Below, piece after piece: positions 26,058-35,020 of a stretch of 64,000 nt of DNA (position 1 is the first letter of the stretch; every line of letters starts with the position of its first letter). Source of the DNA: Mesocricetibacter intestinalis. GTDB taxonomy: Bacteria > Pseudomonadota > Gammaproteobacteria > Enterobacterales > Pasteurellaceae. The position numbers and the translations under genes were made by a program. The stretch spans positions 1-64,000 of the forward strand of contig NZ_SNYQ01000009.1 in the NCBI RefSeq assembly GCF_004363295.1. Reading direction: 5' to 3'. Below the pieces are notes generated by a model. It had not been told where the DNA came from. It saw nothing but the letters and a program-made list of their open reading frames with translations, and did no database searches.

Positions 26058-28040
26058 TTACCATTGGTACATATAGCCGGCACCGCCGGTGAAGTTGTGC
26101 TGCGAGTCATAGGCAGTGGATAGTTTAATTATATGCTTACCGTTATCGCTGGCCTGAGAATAACCGAGGGCAACCGCACTTTGGTTATTTTTGGTACCGA
26201 CGCCGACTCCCAGCCCGGATTTACCCGGCAGCATAACTTGCGGAATATTGCTCATGGCCGCCACGGAAGAGATTCCCGCATCGCTGCGTTTACGGTTCCG
26301 TTCCACTTTATTATTCAGCCCGCGCAGCTGTCCGACATTCACCGCATCATTTTCATGAATACCGGCAGCAACGTTGGTAATACGGTTATTACCGTTATTT
26401 AAGCCGTTTTTACTCAGGCTGACGGGATTTCCGGCGGCACCCTGATTAATACTGATGCCCTGATTATTTATTTGCGTATCTCCCGCCGTAACGGAATCCA
26501 CCTTAATCTCTTTATTTAAGCTAACGGCGACATTGTTGCCTTCGGCGCTGGTCTTAATATTCTCATCGCCTTTTATATGAAGGGTGGAACCTGATTTTTG
26601 TTGAGCGGTGGTGCCTACATCGCCGGCAAAGGTCAGCCCGCCGTCTTTAATTTCATTCACCGAACCGATCACGGATTTCAGTTGGGCAACGTTAACCGCA
26701 TCGGAATCGTTGGAACCGGCGGCCACATTGGTGATCTGTCTGGTATAAGTGGTTCCGTCGACCTCCCCGCCCACGGATACCGCCGCGCGCATATTTTCGG
26801 TAGTGGCTAATATTGCATTTTTCGCACTGTCTGAAGCATTATTGCCCGCATATACGGTGTTGTCCGCCGCATCGGCGTTCGCAGAGGTACTGACCGAAGT
26901 TAAAGCTTCTCGATCGGCTTTCGAATAGGCGCCTAACGCTACGCCGTCTTTAACCGCAGCCGCCGCGGATTTACCCAGAGCAACGCTATTTTCCGCTGAA
27001 GCCGTTGCGGTTTGACCCATGGCGATAGCGGCAGTTGCATTCGCTATGGTACGGGTACCGAATGCCAATGAGTTATTGCCTGCGGCAGTGGTATCCGTAC
27101 CGAAAGACATCGCATAATCGCCGGAAGCGTTTACCACCGTTTGGTGCACATTATTATTGTAACCTATAGCTACCGAATATCTGCCGCCGGCATAGACGTT
27201 GCCGCCTACTGCGGTGGAGCGATTACCTTTGGCAACGGCATTAGCGCCGATAGCTAAGGCATAGGCGCCCGATTCCGCATGGGAATTGGTACCGAATGCG
27301 GTGGCATAGGTACCTTTGGCATAGGCATCGTTACCCACCGCCGTTGCGTTTAAGCCGTAAGCTTTCGCAATAGTACCCAGTGCCGTTGCGCCCCAACCGT
27401 CGGCGATGGCCTGATTCCCCATTGCCGTGTCGGATTCGCCTTTTGCCGCTGCTTGATTACCGATGGCAATGGTTCTCCAAGCGGTGGTCAGAGATTCATT
27501 GCCTATTGCAATGGAGCCTTGGGAGGTTGCCGTGGCTTTTTGTCCGATGGCGACGGCACCGCCGCTACTCGGATAACCGTAAGAAATTCCGGCCTGGGTT
27601 TTCGCTTCATTACCTATGGCTACAGAACCGTCGCCTTCCGCTGCGGTATTGGCGCCAACCGCGGTGGTCGTCCAGCCGGTTGCCTTTGCCTTATAGCCTG
27701 CGGCAATACTTTGAGACCCCATTACTTGCGCCGAATCTCCCAGTGCTAGGCTGCTTTCTCCGCTATATCTTGATTTCTTGCTTTTACCGGCCGCATCATA
27801 AGCCGACTGATAGATGTTTACCGAACTGTTGGTGCCGATAGCCGCGGCGTTTTTTGCCTGAGGTTCGGTAACTTTTGCGCCCTGCCCCAAGGCGATTGAA
27901 TCCGGGGCGGAAGCCGTGGTGGTTTTATCTCCCGAACTGTTGATTTCCAGATAATCGGTTCCGGCGGCATGTAAATAACCCGAGGTAATAAAAAAAGCGC
28001 CGAACAGATATCTGCAGCGCTTTAGAGAGAAAGATTTCAT
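26058..28040 (-). CDS. trimeric autotransporter adhesin (YadA/Hia-like)
   Basis: A 660-aa type Vc secreted adhesin. A signal peptide covers about residues 1-26 (YLFGAFFITSGYLHAAG). Then come many 14-15-residue YadA head repeats of the pattern AxAxGxxSxAxGxxAxA (about 40-380), stalk/neck segments with the signature VAAGSNDSDAVNVAQL (about 430-450) and a second copy VAAGIHENDAVNVGQL, and a C-terminal four-strand beta-barrel anchor ending GAGYMYQW. It should trimerise in the outer membrane and display a short head-and-stalk adhesin. The start at 28040 follows AAAGGA; an upstream in-frame start would precede the signal peptide. The receptor is unknown. Confidence 0.92.
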   Translation of the reverse strand: MKSFSLKRCRYLFGAFFITSGYLHAAGTDYLEINSSGDKTTTASAPDSIALGQGAKVTEPQAKNAAAIGTNSSVNIYQSAYDAAGKSKKSRYSGESSLALGDSAQVMGSQSIAAGYKAKATGWTTTAVGANTAAEGDGSVAIGNEAKTQAGISYGYPSSGGAVAIGQKATATSQGSIAIGNESLTTAWRTIAIGNQAAAKGESDTAMGNQAIADGWGATALGTIAKAYGLNATAVGNDAYAKGTYATAFGTNSHAESGAYALAIGANAVAKGNRSTAVGGNVYAGGRYSVAIGYNNNVHQTVVNASGDYAMSFGTDTTAAGNNSLAFGTRTIANATAAIAMGQTATASAENSVALGKSAAAAVKDGVALGAYSKADREALTSVSTSANADAADNTVYAGNNASDSAKNAILATTENMRAAVSVGGEVDGTTYTRQITNVAAGSNDSDAVNVAQLKSVIGSVNEIKDGGLTFAGDVGTTAQQKSGSTLHIKGDENIKTSAEGNNVAVSLNKEIKVDSVTAGDTQINNQGISINQGAAGNPVSLSKNGLNNGNNRITNVAAGIHENDAVNVGQLRGLNNKVERNRKRSDAGISSVAAMSNIPQVMLPGKSGLGVGVGTKNNQSAVALGYSQASDNGKHIIKLSTAYDSQHNFTGGAGYMYQW

Positions 28041-28338
28041 TTTTATTTCCTTTGTTCGTATTTTTATATGAGGGTACAAAATCCTTAAGATTTTTGGGGG
28101 TGCTAGATTAATTGAAAAATATTTTATTCGTCAATTAATTTTACAAATTCAGAGAAAATATTTTATAAATCAACGGCTCTGTTTGTAAGGATAACCTTGC
28201 CATCTTTAAAAAGAGTGGTCGTAAGTGGCTTTTCTGTGATCTAATTGTTGTTTTTATGTTAAAAAATTAATTGAATTTCCTTATGAAAAAAGGTAATTTT
28301 CACCATTTTTCAAACGGAGTGTTTTCAGGAAAACTACT
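28041..28338. other. AT-rich intergenic region between the divergent autotransporter and yqhA genes
   Basis: About 298 bases that must hold both promoters. A direct repeat AAAATATTTTAT occurs near 28119 and 28156, and a short T5G5 homopolymer pair lies near 28090. No gene or structured RNA was recognised. Confidence 0.5.
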
Positions 28339-28890
28339 ATGGAGCAAACAACTTCTGCCACCCCCTCCTTGGGTTCGGGGAAACAGCGAGGATTTTTCGG
28401 AAAGCTGATCTTTACCAGCCGTTGGCTGCAGCTGCCCATTTATCTCGGCTTAATCGTTGTACAGGGGATTTACGCCTATAAATTTATGAAGTCTTTGTGG
28501 AGCTTACTGACCGACTTAAATAAGTTGGACAGTAATGCGGTGATGTTGGCGGTATTAAATCTGATCGATGTGGTGATGATTGCCAATTTACTGGTGATGG
28601 TGATTATTGGCGGTTATGAGATTTTCGTATCGAAATTAAATACCAAAGGCCATCCCGATGAGCCGGAATGGCTCAATCATGTGAATGCGTCGGTATTGAA
28701 AGTGAAACTGTCCATGTCGATTATCAGCATTTCTTCCATTCATATGTTGCAAACTTTCGTTAATGCGGAAAATATGGCGGAAAAAACCATGATGTGGCAA
28801 TTGTTCCTGCATCTCGGTTTTCTGGTTTCCGCCGTGGCTATGGCTTATACCGATAAAATTTTGTACAGCACCAGTCATAAAGTTCATTAA
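28339..28890 (+). CDS. yqhA: UPF0114 (YqhA) family inner membrane protein
   Basis: A 183-aa polytopic membrane protein of the YqhA/UPF0114 family, with transmembrane segments at about residues 31-50, 70-98, 118-140 and 152-172. The conserved stretch [30 protein letters not shown] is typical of the family. Function is unknown. It is divergent from the adhesin gene and ends with a strong terminator shared by position with the convergent MgtC-family gene. Confidence 0.85.
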   Translation: MEQTTSATPSLGSGKQRGFFGKLIFTSRWLQLPIYLGLIVVQGIYAYKFMKSLWSLLTDLNKLDSNAVMLAVLNLIDVVMIANLLVMVIIGGYEIFVSKLNTKGHPDEPEWLNHVNASVLKVKLSMSIISISSIHMLQTFVNAENMAEKTMMWQLFLHLGFLVSAVAMAYTDKILYSTSHKVH

Positions 28891-28894
28891 GAAT

Positions 28895-28920
28895 AAAACC
28901 CCTGCCGCTGCAGGGGTTTT
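28895..28920. terminator. bidirectional terminator between yqhA and the MgtC-family gene
   Basis: AAAACCCCTGC (28895-28905) pairs perfectly with GCAGGGGTTTT (28910-28920) around CGCT; T runs follow on both strands. Confidence 0.9.
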
Positions 28921-28944
28921 CCTTCTTCTTTCGGCGATGCCGGC

Positions 28945-29682
28945 TTAACGGTTTTCCACGTCTACCGCTATAACCTGCGGAATCGCTTTTAAGCGTAGAT
29001 AGAAATCCTGCAACAGATAATGTTCCTCAATATCGCAACTGGCGATTAATTTCACTTCTCCGTTATGTAAATCCTTAATGGCCATATCATCAATTTTATA
29101 TTCTTGTTCGGTGAACAGGCGCATCACTCGGCTGATTGCTTCCGGCGAGTTTAAATGAATACTGAAGGTGGCTTCCGTGTCTTTTTCCTGCTTTTTGTTA
29201 TGGGCCAGTTTCAGAACAATAGGGCTTAAACGGATCGCCACTAAAATCATCAGGGTCGCAATAATGGCATCAAAGAAGAAGCCGGCGCCGGTTGCGATAC
29301 CGATACCCGCTGCCGCCCAGATTATAGCCGCCGTAGTCAGACCGGAAATCGCATCGTTACTCTTACGCAGGATTACCCCAGCGCCGAGAAAACCGATGCC
29401 GCTGATTACCTGTGCCGCCAAACGCATCGGATCGGTACGGATATTCTGCGATACCTCGGCATAATATTCCGCCGACTGAATGGATACGATGGTTAGAATA
29501 CAGGTGGTAATAGCGATAATCACACAGGTTTTTACGCCCACCGGCTTATGTTTCAATTCCCGCTCCAAACCGATAATCGCGCCGAGGAACATCGCAATTG
29601 AAATTTTTATCAAAATCATAAACTGCGGTGAAGAAATAAAGGACATCAGCATGGTGTACAGGTTTTCCAGTTGAATATTCAT
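28945..29682 (-). CDS. MgtC/SapB-family membrane protein
   Basis: A 245-aa MgtC-family protein. The conserved N-terminal membrane domain has about five helices with the motifs GAIIGLERELKHKPVGVKTC, QVISGIGFLGAGVILRK and GLTTAAIIWAAAGIGIATGAG; the C-terminal cytosolic part (about 160-245) looks like an ACT-like domain. MgtC proteins support growth at low magnesium and inside macrophages, in part by inhibiting ATP synthase; the role of this one is unknown. The reading frame opens 30 codons further upstream, but ATG 29682 (MNIQLENLYTML) gives the family N-terminus. Confidence 0.88.
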   Translation of the reverse strand: MNIQLENLYTMLMSFISSPQFMILIKISIAMFLGAIIGLERELKHKPVGVKTCVIIAITTCILTIVSIQSAEYYAEVSQNIRTDPMRLAAQVISGIGFLGAGVILRKSNDAISGLTTAAIIWAAAGIGIATGAGFFFDAIIATLMILVAIRLSPIVLKLAHNKKQEKDTEATFSIHLNSPEAISRVMRLFTEQEYKIDDMAIKDLHNGEVKLIASCDIEEHYLLQDFYLRLKAIPQVIAVDVENR

Positions 29683-29798
29683 AGTATTGGTATTATTGGA
29701 ATGATAAAGGGTTAATCGGGATTCGATTTTTATGCGGCAGTTTATTCTATAACCTTTCCGGGAGGGTTGCAAATTAAGCGGCGAAGCCCTGACAGTGG

Positions 29799-29821
29799 GC
29801 CCCCTTTATATAAAAGGGGCG
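29799..29821. repeat. hairpin upstream of the MgtC-family gene
   Basis: The inverted repeat GCCCCCTT / AAGGGGC with a TATATAA centre lies in the 339-base gap between the MgtC-family gene and mutS. That gap also holds a USS near 29860; nothing else in it was recognised. Confidence 0.4.
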
Positions 29822-30021
29822 GATCTTTAAACAATCTTCGCTATGGATTGGTTCGGGCGAAAGTGCGGTTGTTTTCTTCGGTTTTTTTACGGCAAAGCTC
29901 AGTTGTAACTGATAGTCGACCGCGTTCGGTGCGTACCCCTATCCATCTCCTTGAGCTTAGTACGCTTTTCCAATGCAGAAGAAAGATTTTCGCTTTTGGC
30001 GTTTGGGCCAAGGTGTTAGTG

Positions 30022-32598
30022 CTAAATCAGTTTCTTCAGCTGATATAAGTATGCCAATGCCTGTTTCGGACTGAGCTCATCGGGATCGAGCTGGGCGAGC
30101 ATCTCCATCACCGCGCTTTTGCCTTCCTCCTCTTCAAGCAGGTTGAGTTCGCCCTGATTCTGATTCAGCATCCGTAAATCCTGAATTTTACTATCACCGT
30201 TATATTGCGACAGCTTTTCCAGTTGCGCCAGCTTTCGTTTTGCCAGTTTGATGACCTGCTGCGGAACGCCGGCCAGTGCCGCTACCGCCAATCCGTAACT
30301 TTTACTGGCGGCGCCCTCCTGTACCGCATGCATAAAGGCGATACTATCGTTATGTTCAACGGCATCAAGATGAATATTGGCGCCGCCGGCCAGTTGTTCG
30401 GGCAGAACGGTTAGTTCGAAATAATGGGTGGCGAACAATGTCAGCGAACCTAGTTTTTTAGCCAACCATTCGGCGCAGGCCCAGGCCAAGGAAAGCCCGT
30501 CGTAGGTGGAGGTGCCGCGTCCGATTTCATCAATCAGGACCAAACTGTTTGTCGTGGCCTGATGCAGAATATTGGCCATTTCGGTCATTTCCACCATAAA
30601 GGTGGAACGCCCGGAGGCCAGATCGTCCGAGGCCCCGATGCGGGTAAAAATACGATCGATCGGGCCGATTAATGCGCTTTGCGCCGGTACGAAGCTGCCG
30701 ATATGCGCCATTAGGGCGATAAGTGCGGTCTGGCGCATATAGGTACTTTTCCCGCCCATATTCGGGCCGGTAATAATCAGTAAATGGCGTTGCTGATCAA
30801 GCTTTACCGGATTGGCAATAAAGGGTTCTCGAATAACCTGTTCAACCACGGGATGACGTCCGTTTTCAATATTCAGAACCATTTCTTCACTAAATTGTGG
30901 CGCCACATAGTTGAGACTGTCCGCCCGTTCGGCCAAATTAGTCAGTACGTCCAGTTCCGCTAAATTCATACTGGCAAGCTGTAATGCGCCCAAATGCGGC
31001 AGCAGCTGGTCGAAGATTTCGTCATAAAGCTGCTTTTCCAGCGCCAGAGAGGCGCCTTTGGCTTTCAGTACCTTATCCTCATAGGTTTTCAGTTCCGGGA
31101 TAATATAGCGTTCGGCGTTTTTCAGCGTCTGACGTCGCACATAATGGATTGGGGCTTTGTGCGCCTGCCCTTGACTAATCTGAATATAATAGCCGTGTAC
31201 CGCATTGAAACCGACTTTTAGGGTATCTATACCTGTTGCTTCCCGTTCGCGGATTTCCAAATCTTCAAGATATTTAGTGGCGCCGTCGGACAGCATACGC
31301 CATTCATCCAATTCGGCGTTGTAACCCGGCGCAATAACGCCGCCGTCGCGAATCAACAGCGGCGGATTTTCGATAATCGCCTGTTGTAACAGTAGGTATA
31401 GCTGTTCGAAATCCTGGATTTGAGCGCAAAGTGCGGTCAGATTCGGACAACTTTTTAAAATTTCGCGAATGTAGGGAATTTGCGCCAGTGCGGTACGTAA
31501 ACGGGTCAGATCACGCGGGCGGGCGGTACGCAGAGCGACGCGGGCGAGAATGCGTTCCATATCGCCCAACTGTTGCAGTAGCGGCTGCAGCATAGGGATA
31601 GCCTCCTGCTGCAGAATATCGCCGATAATCCGTTGCCGTTCGGTGAGTTTGGCTATATCCCGAATCGGTTGATGCAACCAGCGCTTCAGTAAGCGGCTGC
31701 CCATTGGGGTCATACATTTGTCCAATATCGCGGCCAGGGTGTTTTCAGTGCCGCCGGCGAGGTTTTGGGTCAGTTCCAGATTACGCCGGGTAGCGGCGTC
31801 CAGCTGAACGGTATCGTTATTTTGGAGCAGACTGATACTTTGAATATGCGGTAATGCGCTGCGCTGCGTCTCCCGTGCATATTGCAGCAGACAACCGGCG
31901 GCACAAAGGCCCAGCACGGATTTTTCCACACCGAAGGCGCGTAAATCCTTGGTACCGAACTGACGATTGAGTAGCTGGATGGCGGTTTTCAGTTCAAATT
32001 CCCAAATCGGGCGGCGGCGCAGACCTTTGGCCTGTTCAATCAGGCGCATATCGGTGAAGTCTTCGCAATACAGTAATTCGGCCGGAGCGATACGCTGTAG
32101 TTCCGCTTGCAGGTTTTCCGGCGAGGCCGGCTCGGTCAATTGGAAGCGACCGGAGGTCATATCCAGCGTGGCCAGTCCGAACCCTTCCTTGTCCTGATAA
32201 ACGGCGGCAATCAGATTATCCTGGCGCTCCGGTAACAGGGCTTCGTCGCTGACGGTTCCCGGCGTAACTATACGTACGATCTTACGTTCCACCGGGCCCT
32301 TGGCCGTTGCGGGATCACCGATTTGTTCGCAAATCGCCACCGATTCGCCCAGTTGTACCAGTTTCGCCAGATAGCCTTCCACCGCATGGTAAGGCACCCC
32401 TGCCATCGGAATCGGCTGACCGGCGGACTGACCGCGTTTGGTCAGGGAAATATCCAGTAGGGCCGCCGCTTTTTTAGCGTCATCGTAAAACAGCTCGTAA
32501 AAATCCCCCATACGATAAAAGAGCAGAATATCGGGATTTTCGGCTTTCAGGGCCAGATACTGACGCATCATCGGCGTATGCTGGTCAAAATTTTCCAT
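30022..32598 (-). CDS. mutS: DNA mismatch repair protein MutS
   Basis: An 858-aa MutS. The mismatch-reading Phe-x-Glu is in the N-terminus ([19 protein letters not shown], residues ~28-46). Connector, lever and clamp domains follow, then the ATPase with Walker [13 protein letters not shown] (about 614-625), Walker B and D-loop [14 protein letters not shown], and the [11 protein letters not shown] switch. The C-terminus retains the tetramerisation helix region. Length is normal (E. coli 853). Two USS copies lie within the coding sequence (near 30721 and 31427). Confidence 0.98.
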   Translation of the reverse strand: MENFDQHTPMMRQYLALKAENPDILLFYRMGDFYELFYDDAKKAAALLDISLTKRGQSAGQPIPMAGVPYHAVEGYLAKLVQLGESVAICEQIGDPATAKGPVERKIVRIVTPGTVSDEALLPERQDNLIAAVYQDKEGFGLATLDMTSGRFQLTEPASPENLQAELQRIAPAELLYCEDFTDMRLIEQAKGLRRRPIWEFELKTAIQLLNRQFGTKDLRAFGVEKSVLGLCAAGCLLQYARETQRSALPHIQSISLLQNNDTVQLDAATRRNLELTQNLAGGTENTLAAILDKCMTPMGSRLLKRWLHQPIRDIAKLTERQRIIGDILQQEAIPMLQPLLQQLGDMERILARVALRTARPRDLTRLRTALAQIPYIREILKSCPNLTALCAQIQDFEQLYLLLQQAIIENPPLLIRDGGVIAPGYNAELDEWRMLSDGATKYLEDLEIREREATGIDTLKVGFNAVHGYYIQISQGQAHKAPIHYVRRQTLKNAERYIIPELKTYEDKVLKAKGASLALEKQLYDEIFDQLLPHLGALQLASMNLAELDVLTNLAERADSLNYVAPQFSEEMVLNIENGRHPVVEQVIREPFIANPVKLDQQRHLLIITGPNMGGKSTYMRQTALIALMAHIGSFVPAQSALIGPIDRIFTRIGASDDLASGRSTFMVEMTEMANILHQATTNSLVLIDEIGRGTSTYDGLSLAWACAEWLAKKLGSLTLFATHYFELTVLPEQLAGGANIHLDAVEHNDSIAFMHAVQEGAASKSYGLAVAALAGVPQQVIKLAKRKLAQLEKLSQYNGDSKIQDLRMLNQNQGELNLLEEEEGKSAVMEMLAQLDPDELSPKQALAYLYQLKKLI

Positions 32599-32734
32599 GA
32601 AAATGACTCGCTTAGTGAACGGAAATACGGTTTGTTATTATACTGAATTATATGCGGATTTCTAATTCCCGCGCCGATTTATTTTGACTGCGGCGGGGAA
32701 AGGGCGGAAAAGCGCAGAAAAAATTAATTATCGC

Positions 32735-32763
32735 TTGATACTGTATATTATAACAGGTATTAT
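32735..32763 (+). promoter_or_regulatory. recA promoter with LexA (SOS) box
   Basis: The -35 TTGATA (32735-32740) and -10 TATTAT (32758-32763) have a 17-bp spacer. The LexA operator CTGT-ATATTATA-ACAG occupies 32741-32756, exactly within the spacer, so LexA would block polymerase. This is the same arrangement as in E. coli recA. Confidence 0.9.
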
Positions 32764-32807
32764 ACGGCATAAGTTTGATGTGTATTAGGTATTGATTGAG
32801 GAAATAT

Positions 32808-33875
32808 ATGGCAACGCAAGAAGAAAAATCAAAAGCGCTGGCGGCCGCACTGGGGCAGATTGAAAAGCAGTTCGGTAAGGGTGCGATTATGAAACTGGGG
32901 GAAACCCAGGCGTTGGATGTGGAGTCCGTATCCACCGGTTCTATCGGCCTGGACGTGGCCTTAGGGATCGGCGGTTTACCTATGGGACGTGTAGTTGAAA
33001 TTTTCGGCCCGGAATCTTCCGGTAAGACCACGCTGACCCTTTCCGTGATTGCTCAGGCGCAGAAAGCTGGGAAAGTCTGCGCATTTATCGATGCCGAGCA
33101 CGCACTGGATCCTATTTATGCGGCTAAGCTGGGGGTGGATGTTAAGGAACTTTTGGTTTCTCAGCCGGATAACGGCGAGCAGGCGTTGGAAATCTGCGAT
33201 GCCTTGGTTCGTTCCGGTGCGGTTGACGTGGTAATTGTGGACTCCGTAGCGGCCTTAACCCCGAAAGCGGAAATCGAAGGCGATATGGGCGATTCCCATA
33301 TGGGGCTGCAGGCGCGTTTAATGTCGCAGGCATTGCGTAAATTGACCGCTCAGATTAAAAGCGCCAATTGTTTGGTGGTGTTTATTAACCAGATTCGTAT
33401 GAAAATCGGCGTTATGTTCGGTAATCCTGAAACTACCACCGGCGGTAACGCTTTGAAATTTTACGCTTCGGTACGTCTGGATATCCGCCGTATCGGTGCG
33501 GTGAAAGACGGTGAGGAAATCATCGGTAACGAAACTCGGGTGAAAGTGGTTAAGAATAAATTGGCGCCGCCTTTCCGTCAGGTGGAATTCCAGATTCTGT
33601 ACGGCGAAGGTATTTCTAAAAACGGTGAGCTGATCGAACTCGGGGTTAAACATAAACTGGTGAATAAGTCCGGTGCCTGGTATTCCTATCAGAACGAAAA
33701 AATCGGTCAGGGTAAGGCCAATGCCATGAAATGGTTGGCGGATAATCCTCAGGCGGCAGCGGAGCTGGAAGAAAAAATCCGTACTGAGCTGTTGGCCAAT
33801 CCGGATAAAGCCCTGTTCGCTGATATTGATGCCAGTGAGAATGGCCAATCCGTAGCAGGAGAAGAAACGGAATAA
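32808..33875 (+). CDS. recA: recombinase RecA
   Basis: A 355-aa RecA. Walker A is GPESSGKT (residues 67-74), and the family signature [14 protein letters not shown] is present, along with the L2 region [22 protein letters not shown]. It forms filaments on single-stranded DNA for strand exchange and for LexA cleavage, and is needed for recombination of DNA taken up through competence. The start at 32808 follows GAGGAAATAT; an ATG four codons upstream has no such site. The C-terminus is acidic as usual. recX follows. Confidence 0.99.
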   Translation: MATQEEKSKALAAALGQIEKQFGKGAIMKLGETQALDVESVSTGSIGLDVALGIGGLPMGRVVEIFGPESSGKTTLTLSVIAQAQKAGKVCAFIDAEHALDPIYAAKLGVDVKELLVSQPDNGEQALEICDALVRSGAVDVVIVDSVAALTPKAEIEGDMGDSHMGLQARLMSQALRKLTAQIKSANCLVVFINQIRMKIGVMFGNPETTTGGNALKFYASVRLDIRRIGAVKDGEEIIGNETRVKVVKNKLAPPFRQVEFQILYGEGISKNGELIELGVKHKLVNKSGAWYSYQNEKIGQGKANAMKWLADNPQAAAELEEKIRTELLANPDKALFADIDASENGQSVAGEETE

Positions 33876-33884
33876 CAGGTCTGA

Positions 33885-33915
33885 AAAAAGTGCGGTCTTT
33901 TTTACCGCACTTTTT
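33885..33915 (+). terminator. USS-pair terminator between recA and recX
   Basis: AAAAAGTGCGGT (33885-33896) pairs with ACCGCACTTTTT (33904-33915), a 12-bp stem with a T-rich loop and tail. Partial read-through into recX, as known for E. coli recA-recX, is likely. Confidence 0.85.
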
Positions 33916-34001
33916 CTTTGGGTTTAATCCATTCATATTTTTATCCCTTTGCTATTTTAGTTGCCGGCGTTTTTTTGATTTGCGCCGGTTAAGGAGTATC
34001 C

Positions 34002-34460
34002 ATGTCCTCCCTTGCCCTGAGCTATGTTTTGAATTTACTCGCCCGCCGCGAATATAGCGAATATGAAATCCGCTGCAAAATGCAGGAAAAGGGTTTTAAC
34101 CCGCAGGAAATAGAACAATGCCTGCTCCATTGCCGGCAAAAGGGTTGGCAGTGCGATAAACGTTTTTGTGAAAATTATTTATATGCCCGTTCTCAGCGCG
34201 GATTCGGGCTTAATCGAATTAAACAGGAGCTGCGTCAGCTGAAAGGCGTTCGTGCCGAAATTATCAGCGAGGCGGTGCAGGAATCGGATATAGACTGGCA
34301 ACAGCTTGCATTGTCGGTATTAAGTAAGAAATTTCCCGCATATTCAAGCTGTAAAGACCAGAAAAGCAAACAGAAAATCTGGCGCTATATGTTGTCGCAC
34401 GGTTTTGAAGCTCAGGATTTTAGCGCTTTGGTCGGCGGCGGAGACGACTTTATCGACTAA
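34002..34460 (+). CDS. recX: RecA regulatory protein RecX
   Basis: A 152-aa RecX, made of three-helix repeats (LARREYSEYEIRCKMQEKGF, then SQRGFGLNRIKQELRQL, then RYMLSHGFEAQDF). It blocks RecA filament growth. It lies 126 nt downstream of recA, with the USS-pair terminator between them. Its last four bases overlap the end of the convergent acetyltransferase gene. Confidence 0.95.
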   Translation: MSSLALSYVLNLLARREYSEYEIRCKMQEKGFNPQEIEQCLLHCRQKGWQCDKRFCENYLYARSQRGFGLNRIKQELRQLKGVRAEIISEAVQESDIDWQQLALSVLSKKFPAYSSCKDQKSKQKIWRYMLSHGFEAQDFSALVGGGDDFID

Positions 34461-35014
34461 TCCCGCTTCGCTTTAGCCGTCGCGGCGCACAGGTTTTCGA
34501 TTCCCTGTTGAAAACCATACATCAGAAAGGTTTGCAGGCTGTCGCCCATATTGGCAATATGCGGATATCGTCCCCATTGTGAAAATCCCTGTTTTTCGAA
34601 CATTCTGCGGCTGACTTGGTTTTCTTCGATCACATAGGCCATCAGCGTATGGATTTCTCTTGGCGCCATTTGTTCGATCATAAAGTGCAGCAGCTTCGAA
34701 CCCAGCCCCTTGCCGGTGGCGTTAGGATCCAGATAAATACTGATTTCCGCCGTATTATCAAAGGCTTCGCGCGGGTAAAACGGGGAGAAGCTGCCCCAGC
34801 CCAGAATATCCGCCGGGCGCTGAATTTCATTTTTTTCTTCATTGATTACCCATAGGGGATATTTATCGTCGCTAAGATGAAAATCGAACCAGCGGCGTCG
34901 GCTTTGCGGGGTAACCGGGGTTAAATCCGCAGTGATCCGGCGGCAGGGAATAGCCTGATTATAAATATCCAGAATAGAGGCGTAATCTTGTTCGGTAGCT
35001 TTTCTGATGATCAT
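34457..35014 (-). CDS. GNAT-family N-acetyltransferase (phosphinothricin acetyltransferase-like)
   Basis: A 185-aa GNAT enzyme. The N-terminal IRKATEQDYASILDIYNQAIP is typical of the Pat/Bar-like subgroup; the acetyl-CoA pyrophosphate loop is NATGKGLGSKLL (about residues 99-110), then AYVIEENQVSRRMFEKQGF. Subgroup members acetylate amino groups of amino acid analogues such as phosphinothricin or methionine sulfoximine; the natural substrate here is unknown. It lies 6 nt upstream in coordinates from narQ on the same strand, so it may be co-transcribed as the distal gene of narQ. Confidence 0.85.
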   Translation of the reverse strand: MIIRKATEQDYASILDIYNQAIPCRRITADLTPVTPQSRRRWFDFHLSDDKYPLWVINEEKNEIQRPADILGWGSFSPFYPREAFDNTAEISIYLDPNATGKGLGSKLLHFMIEQMAPREIHTLMAYVIEENQVSRRMFEKQGFSQWGRYPHIANMGDSLQTFLMYGFQQGIENLCAATAKAKRD

Positions 35015-35020
35015 AGAAAG

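Noticed and set aside
27380-27841. Plus-strand frames of 98-153 aa opposite the autotransporter repeats
   Set aside because: They arise from the repeated GC-rich head-repeat codons and have arginine/leucine-rich composition typical of antisense frames.
26400-28000. Possible CRISPR-like or tandem DNA repeat array
   Set aside because: The periodicity is at protein level (14-15-residue YadA head repeats in frame); there are no constant repeats with unique spacers.
28085-28100. A T5G5 homopolymer before the autotransporter gene as a phase-variation tract
   Set aside because: Five-base runs are too short to be credible slippage tracts, and no longer simple repeat is present.
33318-33848. A 176-aa minus-strand open frame opposite recA
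   Set aside because: It is antisense to a highly conserved essential gene and shows no family features.
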